A stretch of 64,000 bases of DNA from Sipunculus nudus (GCA_026874595.1 CM049313.1:27650008-27714007), one strand, 5' to 3'. Counted from the stretch's first letter, positions 45,441 through 55,696 are shown. Translations and numbers: made by a program. Notes: generated by a model from the letters alone, not told the origin.

Positions 45441-45560
45441 TTAAAAAATTAAACGAGACTTACCTTAGTAAGGTGAAGTTTGATTGTGATTCTACCTTAT
45501 CATATGGAGCATGATGAGATCAAGCGAGATTGCGCATGCGCACTGGAAGCATCATTCTTT
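45441..45560 (-). mobile_element. DIRS right inverted terminal repeat with extension
   Basis: Begins TTAAAAAATTAAACGAGACT with an outer extension up to about 45488, then the part inverted relative to 50713-50650 (ATTCTACCTTATCATATGGA...). Small differences from the left terminus: TATGGAGCATGATGAGATCA here against TACAGCATGATGGATCC. Confidence 0.8.
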
Positions 45561-45607
45561 AACATGACGGTCCATTTGGAAAAATAAAAGAGGAGGGAAG
45601 GGGTGGG

Positions 45608-45730
45608 CGCTTGATCTCATCATGCTCAATATGATAAGGTAGAATCACAATCAAACTTCACCTTACTAAGGTAAGTCTCGTTTAATTTTTTAATTCTACC
45701 TTATCATACAGCATGATGGATCCCGCGAGA
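45608..45730. mobile_element. DIRS internal complementary region (circle-junction copy)
   Basis: 45608-45694 is the reverse complement of the right terminus 45441-45524. It continues without a gap into ATTCTACCTTATCATACAGC and ATGATGGATCCCGCGAG, the reverse complement of the left terminus 50713-50677. The region therefore equals right end joined to left end, as expected for the template that restores both termini during replication. Confidence 0.85.
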
Positions 45731-46035
45731 CTTTAACACAACATGGACCGGAATCAGTACATGAATAAGCAACAAGCCATTACTTGAAACTAATACAATT
45801 TATTCAAGCCATTACTTGAAACTAATACAATTTATTCAATTCACTTTAGGTGAAGATATCTACACATATTGACCATGTATATGTAAACATACATCTCTAT
45901 AGCTGAGCGTAATAAAAAATATATATCCTCTACTATTATGAAAATGATGCATATTTATATAAATGTGAAATCATTGTATGGATTATTATCATAGAGTATA
46001 CCGTCATTTTGAATTAGGGGTACGCATATCTTTCT
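45731..46035. other. DIRS 3' non-coding part
   Basis: AT-rich stretch between recombinase and internal complementary region. It includes a perfect tandem duplication of 31 bp (AAGCCATTACTTGAAACTAA, TACAATTTATTC; 45773-45836). Confidence 0.7.
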
Positions 46036-47043
46036 TTATTTATCGACAGCATAGTTTAAAATTGCATTACCGAAACTTGTGTCATTTACGACTGGTTTAT
46101 TATAAAACTTACAAAAAGTGCTGTCATTAGACCAGCCTGCGGCTTTCAAAATTATATCTATTGGGATATTAAATTTGTGAGCTGCACTAGTTGCAGCAGC
46201 ACGTGTGCTGTGCGCTGTGAAGACAGAACTGTCTATTCCAGCTGCCTGTAAGACATGTTTAGTCCAACGCGCAATAGTACTACTTGTAACCCCCTTATGG
46301 AGTTTACACCAACTAATAAACAATCTACTATCTGATCTAACTTCTCTAGTCTTACTCAAATATTCTTTCATATAAGTAACTACACAGAGTCTCCTGTCCA
46401 CTGGGAAGGCTGGGAGCACAAGCTCTGGCTGAGCACGACCAGGTCTGGACTGTTTTACCAGCTGCATTATATGAAATTTATATGACGATTTCCCTGTAGT
46501 CATATGATCGGTGTCCATTAAGTGAATTGACTGACATCTTGCCCCAGTGACTAATAGACACAAAGTTACTAATTTCAAAGTGAGTTGTTTGAGAGAGAGT
46601 TTATTTGCAGGCGACAACTTTTTTAGATATTCCAAAACTGTTTTTGCACTCCATGTAGAAGTATACTTTGGTAGGCTAGGCCTGGTTTGAAAGACTGCTT
46701 TAATGAACCTGCGTATTAATGGATGGTCACCAACTGTAAAGGGCTCCCCTTTTAGAGTAGTGACTGCCGACTGGGCTGAACGTGCAGTGTTTAAGGCTGA
46801 ATAGCTTAAACCAGAGTCGTATAGTTCCGCGAGGAAATTTAAAATTTGCGACGTTGTGGGAAAACATGCATCAATGCTATGAGTAGACGCAAAATTCATC
46901 CATTTTTGCAGGTAAACATAATACTGTTTTGTAGATCCTGTGCGCCATGATTTAGCAATTATCTCTTGGACTCTAGGTGAGACTCCTTGAGCTTTTAGTT
47001 TTTCCCTGATAACAAGCAGGCCATTATCCTGATTTTGGCCCAC
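46036..47043 (-). CDS. DIRS tyrosine recombinase
   Basis: 335 codons, open throughout. It integrates the extrachromosomal DNA. Catalytic residues are in place: R169 (TGARCQ), H278-x-x-R281 (AHSTRAA), W304 in the second-His/Trp position (GWSNDS) and nucleophile Y314 (FCKFYNKP); K197 is a candidate for the beta-hairpin lysine. The N-terminal part (WRTGSTKQYYVYLQKWMNF) is the core-binding SAM-like domain. The frame begins with GTG at 47043 and has no early ATG. It overlaps the end of the RNase H frame by 49 bases in the -1 frame, so it is probably made as part of a polyprotein or by internal initiation. Confidence 0.88.
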   Translation of the reverse strand: MGQNQDNGLLVIREKLKAQGVSPRVQEIIAKSWRTGSTKQYYVYLQKWMNFASTHSIDACFPTTSQILNFLAELYDSGLSYSALNTARSAQSAVTTLKGEPFTVGDHPLIRRFIKAVFQTRPSLPKYTSTWSAKTVLEYLKKLSPANKLSLKQLTLKLVTLCLLVTGARCQSIHLMDTDHMTTGKSSYKFHIMQLVKQSRPGRAQPELVLPAFPVDRRLCVVTYMKEYLSKTREVRSDSRLFISWCKLHKGVTSSTIARWTKHVLQAAGIDSSVFTAHSTRAAATSAAHKFNIPIDIILKAAGWSNDSTFCKFYNKPVVNDTSFGNAILNYAVDK

Positions 47044-48013
47044 AGAGGATGTAAGACCGTGGGATCTGATGGCAGCCTCAGCAGGTGTTTTTTCCTGGGT
47101 AGCAGCATAGGTGGCGCTGTCATCATTCTCAGCAGTAAGGGGTACCAGGTTTGTGTTGGCCAGTGTGGCACTATCACTATGGCTGTTGCCTGGTCCTCTT
47201 GCAGCTTCCTCAATACGCGCCCCAACAGACTGAAAGGAGGGAACATGTATATCAGGTCATACAGGTTCCAGTTCAAAGTGAATGCATTAACGGCAATGGC
47301 TTCTGGGTCAGGTCGCCAAGAAACGAATGGAACCATTTGGTGATTAATCCTAGATGCGAACATATCAATCACAGGTTGGCCAAAACGCTGCACAACGTTA
47401 TTATATACTTCTGGTAGGAGCTGCCATTCTGTCCTATCGTTAAATTTCCTGCTGGCTTTATCTGCCTCTACATTAGTAACACCTGCAATATGAGTGGCAC
47501 TGAGCCAGTTATTTCTGGGAATGCTCCACTGCCAAATATCTTTTGCTACCTGGTTACAGCTCAAGCTATGACTACCTCCCATATTGTTTATATAACATAC
47601 TGCAGTCATATTGTCTAATTTCAGAAGAATGTGTGTATCTGTCAAGTCATTACACAATACCTGGAGGCCTAACAAGGCTCCCCTTAGCTCCAGATAATTA
47701 ATATGCTGGAAGAGATCACCAGCAGCCCATCTGCCACCTGTGGATTCGGTGGTCTCTTTGAATGCTCCCCAGCCCTTGTTAGAGGCATCAGTTTGTAGAA
47801 TAATAGTGGCGTTACTTTCTGCTATGGATTGTTTGTTAGCATGTGCCTTAGTAATTCACCAAACTATGTCTTGTTTTGCCTTGTGTGACACTTTCATTGA
47901 AGCATCAAAATTGCCATGATTTTTCTTTAGGGCAAGTATTTTATCTATCTCAAGATTTCGGTAATACAGCTTCCCATAACGGACACCTGGCAGGCAGCTC
48001 AACATAACTCCAA
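46995..48013 (-). pseudogene. DIRS RNase H and downstream pol region, with a stop
   Basis: Continues the RT after a one-base slip near 48020 (GVMLSCLPGVRYGKLYYRNL), then an in-frame TGA in place of a Trp codon (DIVW*ITKAHANK, about 47855). The RNase H motifs follow: LQTDASNKGWGAF, LELRGALLGLQ, LKLDNMTAVCYINNMGG, AGVTNVEADKASR. The last part (PVIDMFASRINHQMVPFVSW, FPPFSLLGRVLRKL, VPHWPTQTWYPLL) is the segment found after RNase H in many DIRS elements and sometimes compared with DNA methyltransferases. It ends at 46995. Confidence 0.82.
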
Positions 48014-48945
48014 CTAATGCCTAATCTGGCAGCTTTGGGAGTTAATCAATTTTGTGCCAAGTTTTTTAATTTTGCGAATTTTCTCATTATTCACAGCCAC
48101 TGTCATGGTAACAGAGTCCAAAACAAATCCCGATTGTTCAATATTCTGTGTAGGGTTAATGACTGATTTCTTTGTGTTTATGTAAAAACCTAATTTCCTC
48201 AATAAGTTCAAGGTTTCCTGAATATTTTCTTGACATTGATGCCACGTGACACCTGCCAGAAAAATGTCATCTAAGTATCCACTTGACATGTGCCCTTGTC
48301 CCCGAAGATGTGCAAACACTGGTTTAAGAAGCAAGGTCCAGATTCTAGGTGCTGGGGACAACCCATTTGGCATAGCAGTAAAGCAATAAAGCTTTCCATT
48401 AAATTTGAATTTCAGATATTTTTGACTGTCTTTGTGAATGGCAACAGAATAGTATGCGTCAGTCAAATCAACAGATCCCATAAAACATGATGGTGAAATT
48501 AGGTTCAAACAAGATTGTAAAGTATCCATTTTAAAATGTTGATATTGAATATGATGATTTACTTTCTTTAAATTAAGAATCATTCTGAAATTGCCATCTT
48601 TTTTCGGCCGCAGAAAAATAGATGAGACAAATTGTCCCGGCTCATCTTGTGATGATACAATCACCCCCTTTCCTTTAAGTTTCAAAATTTCAGCTTTAAC
48701 TATGTCTTTTTCTGAATCACTAAACCTGCATCCATTTGGTACAAATTTTTGAGTAGGCAGAGAATCAAATTCAATTTTATAGCCTGTTACTATATTCAGA
48801 ACATTTACATCCGAAGTGATTTTTTGCCATTCTGTTAAATGATTTCTAATATTGCCAGCCATAAAATCAGTATGTTCTAACCCGGTGTCTAGCAAATCAC
48901 ATGGAGTGTAGCTCACCTGATCACTGTCATTTAACGGCTGAATGA
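48014..48945 (-). pseudogene. DIRS reverse transcriptase
   Basis: Open from the gag overlap to a stop at 48014 that results from a one-base slip. The frame upstream of 48916 (LPVIQPLNDSDQV) stays open into gag in the -1 frame and has no ATG. RT motifs counted from 48916: FLRPKKDGNFRMILNLKKVN (101-120), VDLTDAYYSVAI (149-160), MPNGLSPAPRIW (182-193) and the catalytic YLDD box (214-217). These are typical of DIRS/Ngaro-type RT. Translation as a gag-pol fusion by -1 frameshifting is suggested by the layout. Confidence 0.85.
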
Positions 48946-50337
48946 CTGGTAGCCCTTTTGGCCTTTCGGCTGGGGGCGAGGGCCTTGTTGGAACTTGTGT
49001 TTGTTGTGTTTTGGTCGGCCCCTGTAGCTGCTTTGGCTGGGTACTCTGCCCCCGTGCGCTGGTGGTCGCCCTAAAAAAGGGAACTTGAATTTTGGAGGGT
49101 CCTGGCTTTGGCCGAATTTCCGTTTGCGCATGTTGTTCGCCGTCACAGTTGCTGTCACTTTATGTGACTTGTTGAGTTCGTCCACAGTTTTGTCCAAGGC
49201 CTCACCAAACAGCAAATTAGTGACTGGTTGTTTCTCACTGGTGAGCGACTTGAACTGCGGTTTAAGTCCCGGCTTAAGGAGCACGCGTCTCCTCAAGTCC
49301 AGCTCATGAGAGCCGTCTGCTATGAGAGCGATGGCATCATCTAGGCTCTCCGCGATTTGTTCCTTATCTGCCTTCCCGATGTCATTTTTGAGACGAACCA
49401 GTAGGGTTAAGCCTTTCAGAAAAGACTTCTGAATTTTCTGTAACATTATGTCATCTGTTTTGGCTTCTTTGGAGAAGGTCTGAAACAGTCCAGGGTTTAC
49501 CGAGACGACGTCCAGTCTGGTGCAGTTGGTGGGCCTCTTGATATTTTCAAGTTTCGTGCTTTTCTGGGTTTGGTTCATACCAAGCTGTAGCAGATCCGTG
49601 ACCGCCGCTGCAAGCTTGGGATCAATTTCAGGGCCGTCCGGTTCTGGTTTATTAGCGAGTTTTGCCAAACTATCATTGTCAAACCGCGAGCTGTCAGTGC
49701 CGCCATCTTGTCTGTTATTGTTTTGGCCTCCGACGCCTGAGGTCACGGGGTCAGCTGGCTCATTAAGATGCATGGGGGAAGGCCCTGGCCCCTGGTGGTC
49801 ATCGTCCTCATGACTATGCATGGGTAACGGGTTGGTCGGCACCAGATGTGAAACCAGAGAACCCTGTTCCCTGGTATCGCTTTCCTCAATCTCTCCATCA
49901 CTTAGTTCGGGTGACCTACATCCCAGATCATTAGTGTCATTGTTTTGCTCAGTCAGTGCGTTATCGTACGCTGCTTTTAGCTCCGTGACAATGGGGGTCA
50001 CGTGAGCCAGGCTGGTAGTGATGTTGTTTAGTTGCTCTTGCATGGACCTCAAACTTTTTTCCCATGACTTTTGACTACTGCTCTTACGCGAACTGCTGCT
50101 GCTGCTCCCTGAGCTTCTGCTAGAATGACTTCTAGAGCTAGAAGTGCTGGAGGACCGCTCCTTGTTCTTTGAGCTATCATGATTTCCTCTTGATCTTCTC
50201 GGGCTTTCAGCATGATCGCAAGTATCATCGCTTGTGTTATCCGCCGTGTTTCTGTTATTGCTGTTCAGTTTTGACGGCGTCTTTTCGTGACGTGGATCCC
50301 CAAGTTCATTTCCACTGAAACTGTGGAATGGCGCCAA
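48931..50337 (-). CDS. DIRS gag-like protein
   Basis: 468 open codons. N-terminal low-complexity Ser/Arg-rich part (about residues 45-95), acidic Asp/Glu/Pro-rich middle, then a helical core (FSKEAKTDDIMLQKIQKSFL, LLVRLKNDIGKADKEQIAES, DLRRRVLLKPGLKPQFKSL) and a basic Gly/Gln/Pro tail (GGRVPSQSSYRGRPKHNKHK) that would bind nucleic acid. There is no CCHC zinc knuckle, which is normal for DIRS gag. The frame begins with TTG and has no in-frame ATG for about 97 codons, so the true start may be lost. TAA at 48933-48931. Confidence 0.75.
   Translation of the reverse strand: MAPFHSFSGNELGDPRHEKTPSKLNSNNRNTADNTSDDTCDHAESPRRSRGNHDSSKNKERSSSTSSSRSHSSRSSGSSSSSSRKSSSQKSWEKSLRSMQEQLNNITTSLAHVTPIVTELKAAYDNALTEQNNDTNDLGCRSPELSDGEIEESDTREQGSLVSHLVPTNPLPMHSHEDDDHQGPGPSPMHLNEPADPVTSGVGGQNNNRQDGGTDSSRFDNDSLAKLANKPEPDGPEIDPKLAAAVTDLLQLGMNQTQKSTKLENIKRPTNCTRLDVVSVNPGLFQTFSKEAKTDDIMLQKIQKSFLKGLTLLVRLKNDIGKADKEQIAESLDDAIALIADGSHELDLRRRVLLKPGLKPQFKSLTSEKQPVTNLLFGEALDKTVDELNKSHKVTATVTANNMRKRKFGQSQDPPKFKFPFLGRPPAHGGRVPSQSSYRGRPKHNKHKFQQGPRPQPKGQKGYQSFSR
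48952..48958 (-). promoter_or_regulatory. Candidate -1 ribosomal frameshift site
   Basis: The minus strand reads A AAG GGC in the gag frame, 19 bases before the gag stop codon. It fits the X XXY YYZ slippery pattern and would move ribosomes from gag into the open -1 frame of the RT. Confidence 0.4.
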
Positions 50338-50649
50338 CTTATACGCACACTTGCCGTGTTACTGGTGGTTTTTGGCGAAACAACGTTGCCGGTCATTTTT
50401 GGGTCACGCCCTGTGCCTGGTGAAGCCATTACGGCCAGCACAGTCCAGCTTCACTCAACACCAAAAAAGGCGTTACGCCCAGTGTGAGGATAGCAAAACT
50501 TGAAATAAACTCTTCCAAAGGATGACTGGTTTCTTGTAATAGGATCACGTGACGGATGGCTCACAAATTAATGAAAATCCTGTGATAAAACACGATAGAA
50601 CTCCGGTTATCAAAAAGGTCGACTGATTGCTTCCTCAGTAGGCATACAA

Positions 50650-50713
50650 CATGATGCTTCCAGTGCGCATGCGCAATCTCGCGGGATCCATCATGCTGTA
50701 TGATAAGGTAGAA
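50650..50713 (-). mobile_element. DIRS left inverted terminal repeat
   Basis: The plus strand reads GATGCTTCCAGTGCGCATGC, GCAATCTCGCGGGATCCATC, ATGCTGTATGATAAGGTAGAA. It is the inverse of 45490-45560, and its outer 37 bases recur inverted in the internal complementary region. GCGCATGCGC is a perfect 10-bp palindrome within it. Confidence 0.82.
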
Positions 50714-50859
50714 TATGCTATCATTTCCAAACTTGCAATTTAACCAGGAACCATTAATTGGTGGACTGTACATGATAGCAAGCTCATTCTGTGAGCACTG
50801 CGGCCCTCTCACATCAACTGTCATTTGTCACTTGTCAAATGATCCGCTTAAGCACACTC

Positions 50860-51000
50860 GTGTACCGGTAACCCCCCGCCCCCCTTGCACTGGGGTCGTC
50901 TTTTATTTTCTGTGTCCTTGTGATGCCAACATTCTCGCGGGAAACTAAGCATTGCAGCCGAAACAGTCAAACCGCCGACACACACACCTGTTCAAGCATG
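50860..51000 (+). promoter_or_regulatory. Candidate promoter and first exon ending in ATG
   Basis: A C-rich stretch (GTAACCCCCCGCCCCCC) is followed by CATTCTCGCGGGAAAC, which is close to the TCTCGCGAGA element of TATA-less promoters. Then comes a GC-balanced, exon-like leader ending in CAAGCATG directly before GTGAGTAT (51001), a good 5' splice site. If real, the first coding exon contributes only the initiator Met (phase 0). No cDNA evidence is available. Confidence 0.3.
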
Positions 51001-51245
51001 GTGAGTATATCTTTGTTCTTCATTCCTTCCTAATTTAATACCTACATAGCTATATAATAAAAAAATGGTACATAATTTTAACAAGACTAATTGTGCGGGT
51101 TGCATAAAAATCAGCCGTTTCCTTGGTAAAGGTAAACGGGGAGGTTTCCTGGCCTGCTAGCCAGCCAGATTCAATAGTATCTTGACCTACTGTATATACA
51201 AAAAAGATGGTCTGAAATGTAGTTATAAGGTTAATTTAATAAATC

Positions 51246-51255
51246 CATATATGTT

Positions 51256-51300
<45 letters not shown>
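51246..51300. repeat. (TA)n microsatellite
   Basis: About 25 TA dinucleotides, followed by GT-rich sequence to 51362. Confidence 0.9.
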
Positions 51301-51302
<2 letters not shown>

Positions 51303-51399
51303 ATGTGTGTTTTTAATAACCTGTATTTGTGTATATATGTATTCAAATGTGTGTGTGTGTGTTAGATTATATACTAAGTTTTCTGTACAAGTAGTTGAT

Positions 51400-51494
51400 C
51401 ATAATAGTGTGACATATCAGTGTGACTGGATCCTGAGGAGCTGGATGTCAAAGGGCATTACGCGAACTCCACAAGCAAGGAAGCCAAAGCCATA
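51400..51494 (+). CDS. Weak candidate terminal exon A
   Basis: After TACTAAGTTTTCTGTACAAG (branch-point-like and acceptor-like) the frame reads VDHNSVTYQCDWILRSWM, SKGITRTPQARKPKP and a stop. AATAAA follows at about 51599. The required phase (1) does not match the ATG-ending exon at 51000. No family is recognised. Confidence 0.15.
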
Positions 51495-51500
51495 ATTGGC

Positions 51501-52007
51501 TGACCTAGACTGAACCTGCTGCATTCCTTAGATTAACATGCCCTATACTCAGACCATATTACCCCACCTCCTCCCTCTCTCTTTCTTCCTCACTTCATTA
51601 ATAAACTTGAGCCATTACAGTGCTTAGGCTGTCATCTTATGCCCTTATTCACTAAAGCCTTACTATATCCTGACAAATGGCATGTTGCCCTCCCCTTTTA
51701 TTTCGTCTGCATTATCTACTTTATAATGACATTAATGACGCACACGAACATATCATTGTAATCACATTCATATAGGCCTATTTCTAAATAACATTGAAGT
51801 TGAGTAAAAAAATGGTAAAATTGAATATTAAAATAAAATGAATAAATAAAGTATTAGGGAAAACTAATTTTGATGTACTGAACGTACTGCATGTATTACA
51901 TTAAGGTGCAGTCACTTGTGAACGATAAATTTTAAATGATATGGTCCTTATTTAAAAATCAATTTTAGCATGTATCAATTCTTTCCTTTATTAATATTTC
52001 AGGTTGA

Positions 52008-52015
<8 letters not shown>
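51501..52015. other. Unassigned
   Basis: AT-rich, with no repeat or coding signal apart from the AATAAA near 51599. Confidence 0.5.
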
Positions 52016-52083
<68 letters not shown>

Positions 52084-52086
52084 TAT

Positions 52087-52130
<44 letters not shown>
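52016..52130. repeat. ATT and TA microsatellites
   Basis: (ATT)n at about 52011-52034, (TA)n at 52035-52073, CACACACATATAAAA, then (TA)n at 52089-52128. The long plus-strand open frame here is low complexity. Confidence 0.9.
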
Positions 52131-52132
<2 letters not shown>

Positions 52133-52620
52133 TATACACTCCTTTATACAGGCCGCCACTGGGACTAAAAAATGTAATAAAAAAGGGAAAAAGGGAGAGG
52201 CCTTATAATACAGCAGTGAGCATGCAGGGTTAGGAATCAAATGGGGCCGGGAAATCTGGCCTTGATATAGGATATTGTTGCATTTAGCGGGAGTTATATT
52301 GTATATATAGATACTTTTAGGAATAAATTTGTAAAACAATCTTAAGATACCATTTGTAAAAATAAGAGTAAGCAGTTTTAAGTGATAAAAAAACCGGACC
52401 AATGTAAAAAGAAAAATTTGGGGAAATGTGTTTAAAAACTGTTTAAATAATTTTTTTGTAACTTACAGTTAGTGATTTAAAGGGGTATGAATTAATCAAT
52501 AAAATATAAATGATAAAAAAATTATTATTTAACAAATCATAATTTTCACTGAGCATATTACAAAAATAGGAAAATACTTAAGGATGTGATTCATTGCTAC
52601 TCAGCTCTCATTAAAGTGGT
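52131..52620. other. Unassigned
   Basis: No gene or repeat recognised. AT-rich, with A-runs. Confidence 0.5.
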
Positions 52621-53060
52621 CAGCTAGATCCAGAGAAGTCAATAAAAAGTCGCATTGGAACTTGAAATTAGGTCACTCCGAGCTATGGGGCTGGTAAATA
52701 CGCCCCCCCCCTCCCCCGCCGGAATAATCGAAAATTTGATTCAAAACCTTGATAACTAATACATGAATCTTGCCTTGAAGATGATCATGACAAGGTTTGT
52801 CAGTTCCCGAAAACTGGTGGCGCCACTTTTTTTCTCATTTTTACGATTTTTTTTACTGTTTTTGAGACCGTTAAATGACAGCAATTATGACTTTTTTCTC
52901 AACTGTGGTTTCATCTAGTGTCCCAAAACCTGGTGTGTTTATTGATTATGACTGGTTTCTTGAGTTCCTGAAGACCGGTGGCGCCACCTGTATTTTTTTT
53001 TTTTTTTATGATTTTTATTTTGAGACATTATATTGAAACTATCAGATTTGCAAATGTGAT
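52621..53060. repeat. Diverged relatives of the 340-bp units
   Basis: Contains AATAAAAAGTCGCATTGGAA, CTTGAAATTAGGTCACT, GGTGGCGCCACTTT (52816) and an exact GGTGGCGCCACC (52977-52988). Alignment by eye to 33377-34610 is clear but interrupted. Confidence 0.7.
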
Positions 53061-53089
53061 TTTATCTAGTGTCATGAAACCATGTGTTA

Positions 53090-53560
53090 TTTGGGACCCA
53101 ATAGAACAAGTGGATGCCCTATAGTAATCACCTTGTCCATCCGTCCGTCTGTCTATCTGTTCGTTTCTCTGTATGTCCGTTTACATTTGTTTCGTGATGA
53201 TAACTCAAGTTTTGACATGTCAATTTCAAACTTAGTAATATATGGCCCACCTCTATAGCAAGAACTCTGTTGATTTTTGGCTCACGAGGTCAAAGGTTAA
53301 ACACAGAGGGCCCACTTATTTAGAAAGATTTTGGGTGCATTTTAAGCAAAACATTTCACCCCAAACCTTCCATCAAGCAAATATAGGTGACGTGCAAATA
53401 GAAGATCAATCTGATTGATTTTGGGGTCATGAGATCAAAGGTTTGAAATATTGGTCTCAAACTTGACTATTATATGGCCCATCACTAAAGTAAGAACCCT
53501 TTTGATTAAGGGGTCATGAGGCCAAAAGCAAAGGTCATAGGATCCGTGCCATGACCCACA
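53090..53560. repeat. Repeat block with AGGTCA half-sites
   Basis: TCCGTCCGTCTGTCTATCTG near the left edge, then TTGGCTCACGAGGTCAAAGG, TTGGGGTCATGAGATCAAAG and a TATATGGCCCATCACTAAAG block shared with 29590-29640. It belongs to the same composite repeat type as the TIR element in intron 1. Confidence 0.65.
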
Positions 53561-54190
53561 GGTTCTTTGTTTTACAATCTTGTAACTCAGGATTTACTAT
53601 ACATATTAGAGAACTTAAATTTTTGGCATTAAATTTAATTTTTTACAACCAAACTTTCTTTTATGTATATGTAAATTGTAAATATGCATAATCCTATCAA
53701 AAACTCATTTATTCTGTCTAATATGGCATCATAGTATTTACATAATATATATATTTATTGACAGTAAGTCCAGAATCCAAGGTAGTCTATAAATAAGTGT
53801 GTAATAGTTTCAACATGCACTTAATCTTTAAGAGAAGCTTGATACAACAAAGGTGACAACATATCCCAATAAATTATCTAAACTAAATGACTGAAACAGG
53901 CACAAGAAGTAATATACTTTTACATGTGACGCATGGTTAATAATCAAATGACAAAGGAAAATAAGAAATTGGTTCTAAGAGTTATATCAAATGTTACCCT
54001 TTCTTAAAGAAAAAAAAATGTACAATTAACTGAAACCATTTACAAAATGTGGCCAAAAATGAAATATGATAACAAGTTTCCCAAAAGTTTCAAATAATTT
54101 AATGTGACAATATGATACCTAACATTAATCCTGCCCAAGTGTGATGTTGCGAGGATACACCATTTTTGGCAGTTTTATTATATAAATTTA
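53561..54190. other. Unassigned AT-rich stretch
   Basis: No coding or repeat structure recognised. Confidence 0.5.
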
Positions 54191-55290
54191 TTAGCTCAGC
54201 TGACTTTCAGTCATGCTGGGCTATAGCGATGGGTCTTTGTCTGTCGTCCTTCCGTCTGTCCGTCCTGCCGGCCGTCCGGTCGGCCGTCAGCAGGGCACAA
54301 ATCGTAACCGTAGGGGCTAGGGCCATGAACCTTATGCAGTCTTAGAGGTTCTAAAAAGATCTCCTTGCAAACCTGAAATTAGGTCACTGCGACCTATATT
54401 CTCGAAGTTATGGGGTGTGTTTGCACTCCCCAGAAATAATTCTTTTAGTCAAAATTTTCATCCCAAACCTTCTATCTTTCACATACAGCTCATCTACCAA
54501 CAGGGGAAGAACCATAATTATTTTGAGGTCACAAGGTCAAAGGTCAAGGTCACAGAACCAACTTTTTTAAATGCCTGTGGATGCATTTTAAGCCAAACCT
54601 TTCATCCTAATTCTTCGATCTTCCACATATAGCTCACCTACTAAGTGGGAGAAGAATCCTATAAATGTTGAGGTCACAAGGTCAAAGGTCAGGGTCACAG
54701 GATCCACTTCTTTGAAAAGGTTGTGGACACATTTCAAGCTAGACCTTTCATTCAAAACCTTTTAGCACTGATATCGCTTCTCTGCCAACAGGGGAAAAGA
54801 CCTGTTGATTTTGAGGTCAAAGGTCAAGTTCACAGCACCCTCTTCTTGCGTGGAGTCATTTTCAGGCAAACTTTTAAATCTATACTTTCCATCTGTCATA
54901 TATGACTTACCTACCAATAGGGGAAGAAGCCTATTGATGTTGAGTTCAAAAGGTCAAAGGTCAAGGTCACAATATTGTTCTTAATGCTTGTGAACATATT
55001 TCAAGTGAAACTGTTCAACCAAAACCTTCAGTCTTTCGCATATGCCACATCTATGCATCACTGAATGTGATTCAAACTTCATATTTATGGGTCTTTTTGC
55101 ATGAAGAAGTAACTAATTGATTTTGAGGTCAGCTAGTCAGGTGGTCAAAGGTTGCAGGTCTAAGTTATTCACTCATTGGTTGCCAAGTAATTACACCCGG
55201 CCAGATGTAAGTGGTTAGTAGTTACCCATCATTTAGAAAGAATCCAGTTAATATGTGGGCAAAAGGCCAAGGTCATAGGTCAGGGATGTT
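54191..55290. mobile_element. GCTCAGCTGAC-family element, long form or left part
   Basis: Starts TTAGCTCAGCTGACTTTCAG, TCATGCTGGGCTATAGCGAT, then a CCGTC-rich tract, a block related to the 340-bp units (GGGCACAAATCGTAACC) and about five diverged units of about 150 bp with GAGGTCACAAGGTCAAAGGT and CAAGGTCACAG. No right end is assigned with certainty; a matching right end lies at 57455-57490. Confidence 0.6.
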
Positions 55291-55696
55291 CACAATAACT
55301 TATTTTGTAGACCATCTCTATTTTCTTGTACATATAACCATTGGTTATGGTACATCTCACTGTGTGGCTGTAATTGTGAGTGATGCTGGTGACATATGAC
55401 TCTCTTTTGTATCAGCCTGTTAAGTGACAAGGCTGAGTGATAAATACCTCGTTACTGCATAACAAAAACACTGTTGCCGGAATGCTTCAGCCAGGCATTA
55501 AGACTGTGAGAGTATAGTATTAAGGTTTAGCTACTGATTTATAAGATGATGGGAACATTTTGCAGTTTATTTTATGGAATCATAGCAATAAACTTAGTTT
55601 CCTAGATATCTGAATATTTTTATATAAATCACCAGATATAAAAGCAAATGTTTGTTCTCATAATATGTGGATGTGTACCTGGATTTAGGGTGGCCT

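Larger units (their letters stand above)
45441..50713 (-). mobile_element. DIRS-type tyrosine-recombinase retrotransposon
   Basis: A 5.27-kb minus-strand element. It has inverted termini (left end of the element at 50713-50650, right end at 45441-45560), an internal complementary region (45608-45730), and coding order gag - RT - RNase H - tyrosine recombinase. This is the DIRS architecture: no LTRs, no DDE integrase, and integration by a tyrosine recombinase through a circular intermediate. The shared terminal repeat (ATTCTACCTTATCATA, CGAGATTGCGCATGCGCACT, GGAAGCATCAT) is about 70 bp. The right terminus has an extra outer extension of about 48 bp, as in the founding DIRS-1. A frameshift and a nonsense change in pol suggest an inactive copy. 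Confidence 0.88.

Noticed and set aside
47035-49813. Plus-strand frames in the DIRS region (for example 49085-49309, 49520-49813)
   Set aside because: Shadows of the minus-strand gag and pol frames.
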